Below, piece after piece: positions 6,631 through 10,051 of a stretch of 10,051 nt of DNA (its first letter is position 1; each line of letters begins with the position of its first letter). Under the pieces are notes generated by a model, which saw only the letters and a list, made by a program, of their open reading frames with translations, had not been told where the DNA came from and made no database searches. The stretch lies in NCBI GenBank assembly GCA_021782195.1, contig JAJXVI010000040.1, positions 1 to 10,051 of the forward strand, written 5' to 3'. The translations under genes and the position numbers were made by a program. This DNA is from a bacterium (GTDB lineage Bacteria; Vulcanimicrobiota; Xenobia; RGZZ01).

Positions 6631-7953
6631 TCAGCGCCTCGCCGTTCTTCTGAAGTATGCGGGTTCCTGGAGCCTGTCCTGGATGCGGGGCGCGGCCAGA
6701 GCAGGCTCGGCGCGGAACGACTCCACCGTCGAGTTGGCGTTTATCGCGGGGATCTCGCCGCTGCTGGTGTCGGCCGGCAGGAATCCTGATGCAATCACGG
6801 TGATGGTGATCTCGTCGTCAGACTTGTCGTCCGGCAGGTCCACGACCGCTCCGAAGATGATGTTTGCATCGGCGTGTGCGGCCGAAGAGATCACCTGGGC
6901 AGCCTCGCTGACCTCCGACATGCTCAAGTTTGACTTTCCCATGACGTTGAAGAGGATGCCGCGAGCGCCCTGGAATGGATTGTCCAGCAGCGGACTCGAG
7001 ATGGCTGCGCGGGCTGCATCCTGGGCGCGTTTCTCGCCACGACCACGTCCGATGCCGATGATGGCGGATCCAGATTTCTGGAGAATGGTCTGAACGTCGG
7101 CAAAGTCCACGTTGATGAGCCCGCGCACCGTGATGATGTCAGAGATGCCCTGAACTGCGCATCGCAGCACGTCATCTGCGTGGTGGAAGGCGTCCATCAT
7201 CGGAACCTTCTTGTCGGTCACGCACAGGAGGCGATCATTGGAGATTGAAATCAGTGCGTCGACCTTGTCCCGGATTGCCAGGATACCCTCCTCGGCCGCG
7301 CGACGCCGTCTACTGCCTTCGAAGCTGAACGGCTTTGTGACGATCGCGACGGTGAGTGCCCCGACTTCCTGGGCAATTTCCGCAACGACCGGGGAAGCAC
7401 CCGTCCCCGTTCCACCGCCCATGCCCGCGGTAATGAAGACCATGTCGGCACCTTCCAGGAGTGCCCGAATCTCTTCGCGATTCTCCTCGACGGCTTCCTT
7501 ACCGATTTTGGGGTCGGCACCCGCGCCGAGACCGCGGGTCGTGCGACTGCCGATGTGAACACGTTGATCCGCGTCGCAGAGGAAAAGTGCCTGGCTGTCA
7601 GTGTTGATTGCGACGAACTCGACTCCGCGCAACCCCGACTGCACCATGCGGTTTACTGCGTTGCAACCGCCTCCCCCGACTCCGACCACTTTGATACCCG
7701 CAAGCGGCAGGTAGCCCATTGGCTGACGTTCGCCCGAGGGATAGGGATGCTCCCAGTCTTCACCCTGGGGCGAGGCGACGGGCAACGACGAGACCGAAGC
7801 GATTTCCTGACGCGAGACGCTCTCGATTCGTACAGGCTCGGCCTCGCTCTTGTCGAGCGACTGGTCGTGTCTGTCCAGCATGTTCAAGAACTGATCCAGG
7901 CGCTCCAGACCGTTCGAGTTGGATTTCTGACCTTTCCCTCGCTCCTCGGACAC
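6631..7953 (-). CDS. ftsZ: Cell division GTPase FtsZ with N-terminal extension
   Basis: 440 residues from GTG 7953. FtsZ is the tubulin-like GTPase that forms the division ring at the inner face of the membrane. The core starts near residue 85 ([20 protein letters not shown]), has the tubulin signature GGGTGTG (179-185), the [13 protein letters not shown] stretch (211-223) and the T7 loop NVDFADV (281-287) needed for GTP hydrolysis, all intact. Before it lies an approximately 82-residue charged, probably disordered extension, longer than the usual 10-20 residues. After the core (ends near 392) a short linker leads to [13 protein letters not shown] (428-440), a diverged form of the conserved C-terminal peptide (D-I-P-x-F-L-R) that binds FtsA, ZipA or SepF. 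The start is backed by GGAGGG at 7968-7963, 9 nt upstream. The first reachable upstream neighbour is divergent and an intrinsic terminator follows, so the gene looks monocistronic, with no ftsA or ftsQ beside it. Confidence 0.97.
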   Translation of the reverse strand: MSEERGKGQKSNSNGLERLDQFLNMLDRHDQSLDKSEAEPVRIESVSRQEIASVSSLPVASPQGEDWEHPYPSGERQPMGYLPLAGIKVVGVGGGGCNAVNRMVQSGLRGVEFVAINTDSQALFLCDADQRVHIGSRTTRGLGAGADPKIGKEAVEENREEIRALLEGADMVFITAGMGGGTGTGASPVVAEIAQEVGALTVAIVTKPFSFEGSRRRRAAEEGILAIRDKVDALISISNDRLLCVTDKKVPMMDAFHHADDVLRCAVQGISDIITVRGLINVDFADVQTILQKSGSAIIGIGRGRGEKRAQDAARAAISSPLLDNPFQGARGILFNVMGKSNLSMSEVSEAAQVISSAAHADANIIFGAVVDLPDDKSDDEITITVIASGFLPADTSSGEIPAINANSTVESFRAEPALAAPRIQDRLQEPAYFRRTARR

Positions 7954-7962
7954 GCTCGGTGG

Positions 7963-7968
7963 CCCTCC
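7963..7968 (-). promoter_or_regulatory. Ribosome binding site of ftsZ
   Basis: GGAGGG on the minus strand, 9 nt before the GTG at 7953. It supports translation of the full N-terminal extension, since no in-frame start nearer the GTPase core was seen with a comparable site. Confidence 0.75.
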
Positions 7969-8099
7969 AGTACAGATTACAGTAACAATTCACAGTGCGG
8001 CCCGAAAACTCCCCCTCGGAGCACCACTTCCAGGGCAGGCCTGGGGAGGATTTGGCGCGCGGACGGTGCGACACGGGACGTATTCCCGGCGTCGATGTC

Positions 8100-8121
8100 G
8101 TTCTTCAACAACTTGAAGAAC
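8100..8121. repeat. Perfect 9-bp inverted repeat upstream of ftsZ
   Basis: GTTCTTCAA, a 4-nt spacer CAAC, then TTGAAGAAC. All nine pairs match. It starts 147 bp upstream of the ftsZ start codon and ends about 215 bp before the divergent gene. No T-tract follows in either direction (TTTCC on the plus side), so it fits an operator or structured leader better than a terminator. Confidence 0.6.
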
Positions 8122-8336
8122 TTTCCTGCTTTCGGATCAAAATAAATTGTCCGGATTGAATCCACATGCGCATTTCCGTGAACAGCCAGCAGCGTCCACA
8201 AACGCGTGCAAATGACGTTGGCGTGACACCGCGGGTAGCGTCTACGGTCTTTGCACGCCAGAAGGGATCCTCGTCCGTCCACTGGCGGACGAGCCTTCGC
8301 GAAATGGCCGATTGCGATGCCCGGAGCGAAGGTGCT

Positions 8337-9455
8337 ATGATGATGTCACGCTTGTTTTCCAGACGAGGATGGTTGACCGTGACTCCAGACGAATCGCATC
8401 CGACCGAGGAGGGGTTGTCTCTTTTTCACCTGCTGGCCATCGGCGCGGTGGGCCTGTTGTTCGTTTTTTCTCTCGCCAAGACTTTTCTTGGCGCCACTCG
8501 CCCGACCCCACCGGCAACCCCTCTCGCGCATCGACGGCCTCTGAGCGCGGTTTCCCCGTCTCCGAACCCTCCGGTCGCGATCTCGACAACGGTCGAGGCG
8601 TCGGTTGGACCCGTCGCATCCACGGATACATTGGACAGGGGTTCCAGTGAGTCGTCTGTCGGCTCCGGTGCTGCCGTACTCGGGGGCGCCGTCCCTCCTG
8701 CCCTGAGCGGAGGACTCTCCTCGACTGCAACCTTCAAGTCACCTGCGCCTTCCTCGCCGTCCCCGAAGGTGCTCGACGTGTCTCGGCCGCTTCCCCCGCC
8801 AGTTCCGCCCCCTCCAGAGCCCCGTGCTGCGCCCACTCCGTTGCCGCTGCCGTCCCCGACATCCGTCAGCCTCCGCGGTCGGGCAACTCGCCGCACGCCG
8901 CTTGGCGCGGTGCTTCCGCTTTCACACCAGCCGGTCTACCTGCTGGACGTGCTCGACGACGTGACCCGGACCACGACAACCGATATGCACGGCGTGTACC
9001 ATTTCGGAAGACTCAAACCGGGCCACTTTTTCTATCTCGTGATGATGCACGCTCAGTCGGTGACGGTCGGTCATCACATGGAATATGAGGTGCGCTACCC
9101 CTGGGGAGATGTGCAATCGGTCGCCCAGCGCGTGCAGGAGCAGGAGTCATGGCACCTCTCGTTTGAAGCGCCGGGCGTGGCGGGCACATATGCGCTTGAC
9201 CTTGACCACGGGAACCAGGACCCGCACTACTGCGCCGACATCCAGCCGACCAACGATCCCGTGACGCGGGCTCCATACTCCTCCTGCAGCAGCGTGATCC
9301 TGGTGCCGTACGTCGATGACACTCCTCCACCCCCTCGTGCTGGGAAGGCGAGAGGGGGCGCGCCGGCCCCGTCGCCCGAGCCCGTTACCTCGCCAGGGCC
9401 GGCTGTGGGGCCGGCGGGCGGCGGGGGGGGTGGGGAAACAGGTTCCGGGCAGTGA
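8337..9455 (+). CDS. Pro-rich single-pass membrane protein with CarboxypepD_reg-like beta domain, unrecognised
   Basis: 372 residues starting at a run of three ATG codons (8337-8345), with GGAG (8323-8326) and AAGG (8329-8332) upstream. I prefer this to the ATG at 8166, which would add 57 residues with no membrane-protein character and no site. Layout: a short cytoplasmic N-terminus; a transmembrane segment at about 27-51 (LFHLLAIGAVGLLFVFSLAKTFL); a low-complexity Pro/Ser/Ala/Thr linker (55-176) with PPPVPPPPEP; a compact domain at about 178-330; a Pro/Gly tail with six consecutive Gly. The compact domain opens with LRGRATRRTPLGAV and continues TTTTDMHGVYHFGRLKPGHFFYLVM. This matches the TTTDxxGxYxFxxLxPG pattern of carboxypeptidase regulatory-like (Cna-B-like) beta sandwiches. 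The second part (YEVRYPWG to CSSVILVPY) holds two Cys that could pair. The role is unknown; it may span the envelope to present a binding domain. Divergent from ftsZ, convergent with clpS. Confidence 0.82.
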   Translation: MMMSRLFSRRGWLTVTPDESHPTEEGLSLFHLLAIGAVGLLFVFSLAKTFLGATRPTPPATPLAHRRPLSAVSPSPNPPVAISTTVEASVGPVASTDTLDRGSSESSVGSGAAVLGGAVPPALSGGLSSTATFKSPAPSSPSPKVLDVSRPLPPPVPPPPEPRAAPTPLPLPSPTSVSLRGRATRRTPLGAVLPLSHQPVYLLDVLDDVTRTTTTDMHGVYHFGRLKPGHFFYLVMMHAQSVTVGHHMEYEVRYPWGDVQSVAQRVQEQESWHLSFEAPGVAGTYALDLDHGNQDPHYCADIQPTNDPVTRAPYSSCSSVILVPYVDDTPPPPRAGKARGGAPAPSPEPVTSPGPAVGPAGGGGGGETGSGQ

Positions 9456-9514
9456 TTCGTGTGCGCCGCCCCCCGTCGATCGAGCGCCAGGCAGAGCGCG
9501 GCGGCTCGGGGCGG

Positions 9515-9814
9515 TCAGGGCAGGAGAGTGTCGACGACCGGCTCGAGGACCGCCTCCATAGAACCGCGTGAATGAGGCAGGCGCCAGTCCGGGCCGTAGG
9601 CGAGGATTTTCCGTCGCTGTGCAACCGCGAGGTCGAGGGGGGAAGTTGCAACGATCACTCGGTCGGTAAAGTCAACTTCCGTTGCCAGGCGATACGCATC
9701 CCTGACGGTGTGGCCAAACACCGATCCGAGCATTTCAATGACGTACTCGTATGTGTGCTCCTCATCGTTGAGCAGCACGACGTGAAAACGCGGCAGTTCC
9801 ACAACTTTGCCCAT
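9515..9814 (-). CDS. clpS: ATP-dependent Clp protease adaptor ClpS
   Basis: 99 residues from ATG 9814. A TTG at 9817 is directly adjacent and sits 7 nt from the AGGA at 9828-9825 (10 nt for the ATG), so the start is ambiguous by one codon. ClpS binds the N-domain of ClpA or ClpC in the cytoplasm and delivers proteins with N-degrons for degradation. The core FHVVLLNDEEHTYEYVIEML (residues 10-29) carries the Asn-Asp pair that contacts the substrate amino terminus. It is followed by VFGHTVRDAY and RVIVATSP, and the C-terminal AYGPDWRLPHSRGSM (72-86) resembles the extended ClpS variants of several non-proteobacterial phyla. The position of E. coli His66 (VHxxG) is Asp48 here (VDFTD). No clp ATPase gene lies in the window. 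It is convergent with the Pro-rich membrane protein gene across 59 GC-rich bases without a clear terminator. Confidence 0.95.
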   Translation of the reverse strand: MGKVVELPRFHVVLLNDEEHTYEYVIEMLGSVFGHTVRDAYRLATEVDFTDRVIVATSPLDLAVAQRRKILAYGPDWRLPHSRGSMEAVLEPVVDTLLP

Positions 9815-9918
9815 CAATGAGAAGTCCTGGGTTCTGACGGGGGATTCCTGCTTTGCGGCGTGCGTGCCGGGCTCCTGGCTTCGACGTTTCCTGTGGTGAC
9901 CCGCCTTTGCCTGCGTGG

Positions 9919-10004
9919 GAAGCTTTCGGGGACGCCTGCGGGTGCCGTCCCGCGTGAGAAGCTTTCGGGGACGCCTGCGCGGGAAGTTGTCGGGGACGCC
10001 TGTA
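9919..10004. repeat. Cluster of three 22-nt direct repeats upstream of clpS
   Basis: GAAGCTTTCGGGGACGCCTG followed by CG occurs identically at 9919-9940 and 9958-9979. A third copy at 9983-10004 differs at the 5th-7th and last two positions (GAAGTTGTC, then GGGGACGCCTGTA). Start-to-start spacings are 39 and 25 bp, too irregular for a CRISPR. GGGACG (9929-9934) also pairs with CGTCCC (9946-9951), so the first unit can form a hairpin. The rest of 9815-10051 shows no reliable gene. Confidence 0.7.
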
Positions 10005-10051
10005 GGGGAGGGGAGGAACGTGACGGTACGGGAAAGAAGGGGGTTCGCAGG

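Larger units (their letters stand above)
7954..8336. other. Divergent intergenic region between ftsZ and the Pro-rich membrane protein gene
   Basis: About 380 bp that should hold the promoters of both flanking genes. It contains a perfect dyad (8100-8121) and the most AT-rich patch of the area (about 8136-8160), but I found no convincing -35/-10 pair. A 101-residue minus-strand frame (7977-8282) ends 23 bp before the ftsZ start. It begins with GTG, has no clear ribosome site and no domain I recognise. It could be a small protein, but I do not call it a gene. Confidence 0.45.

Noticed and set aside
7977..8282. 101-residue minus-strand frame just upstream of ftsZ, possible small protein or ftsQ remnant
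   Set aside because: No transmembrane segment, no domain, GTG start without a ribosome site. Left as part of the intergenic region.
8409..8470. Type IV prepilin-like stretch EEG-LSLFHLLAIGAV in the Pro-rich membrane protein
   Set aside because: No basic leader before the Gly, His instead of Glu at the fifth position, and downstream domains unlike pilins.
9423..9434. G-tract (seven G, T, four G) near the end of the Pro-rich protein gene, possible phase-variable tract or G-quadruplex
   Set aside because: It encodes a poly-Gly tail only a few codons from the stop, so slippage would have little effect. Compositional bias explains it.
9919..10004. CRISPR array
   Set aside because: Three short units with unequal 39 and 25 bp spacing, and no spacers of constant length or cas genes.
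10020..10051. Possible gene start (GTG at 10020 after GGGAGG) running off the right edge
   Set aside because: Only about ten codons are visible, the ribosome site is just 3 nt away, and nothing can be recognised.

Overview
The window is high-GC bacterial DNA (roughly 60% or slightly more by eye) with ordinary chromosomal housekeeping content and no sign of plasmid, phage or transposase genes. FtsZ, a PBP4-type D-Ala-D-Ala carboxypeptidase with a signal peptide, ClpS and a 6S-like RNA all point to a free-living bacterium. The ClpS and FtsZ wording looks to me like an under-sampled lineage such as Armatimonadota. That is a recollection-based guess and not something proven here.

Layout, left to right: (1) a secreted or membrane-anchored formylglycine-generating-enzyme-like protein (+) that lacks the catalytic cysteine pair; (2) a strong sigma70-type promoter at 1332-1360 driving a structured RNA with the hallmarks of 6S RNA (+); (3) a small single-pass membrane protein with a possible helical-repeat domain (-); (4) a likely two-gene unit of dacB (PBP4 family) and a stand-alone HPt phosphotransfer protein (+); (5) cobyrinate a,c-diamide synthase (-), whose glutaminase nucleophile reads Ser instead of Cys; (6) an approximately 420 bp leader region upstream of it; (7) a clear intrinsic terminator followed by ftsZ (-), which stands alone without ftsA or ftsQ; (8) an approximately 380 bp divergent intergenic region holding a perfect 9-bp dyad; (9) an unrecognised Pro-rich single-pass membrane protein (+) with a CarboxypepD_reg-like beta domain; (10) clpS (-); (11) a cluster of three 22-nt repeats near the right edge.

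Functional links: dacB and ftsZ belong to cell wall and division, but they are separate units on opposite strands. 6S RNA would act globally on RNA polymerase. The cobyrinate synthase sits alone, with no other corrin gene nearby. No integrated new multi-gene system is apparent. The most notable points are the 6S RNA candidate in a gap between genes, the Cys-to-Ser change in the cobyrinate synthase, the FGE-like protein with a replaced active site, and the repeat cluster upstream of clpS.
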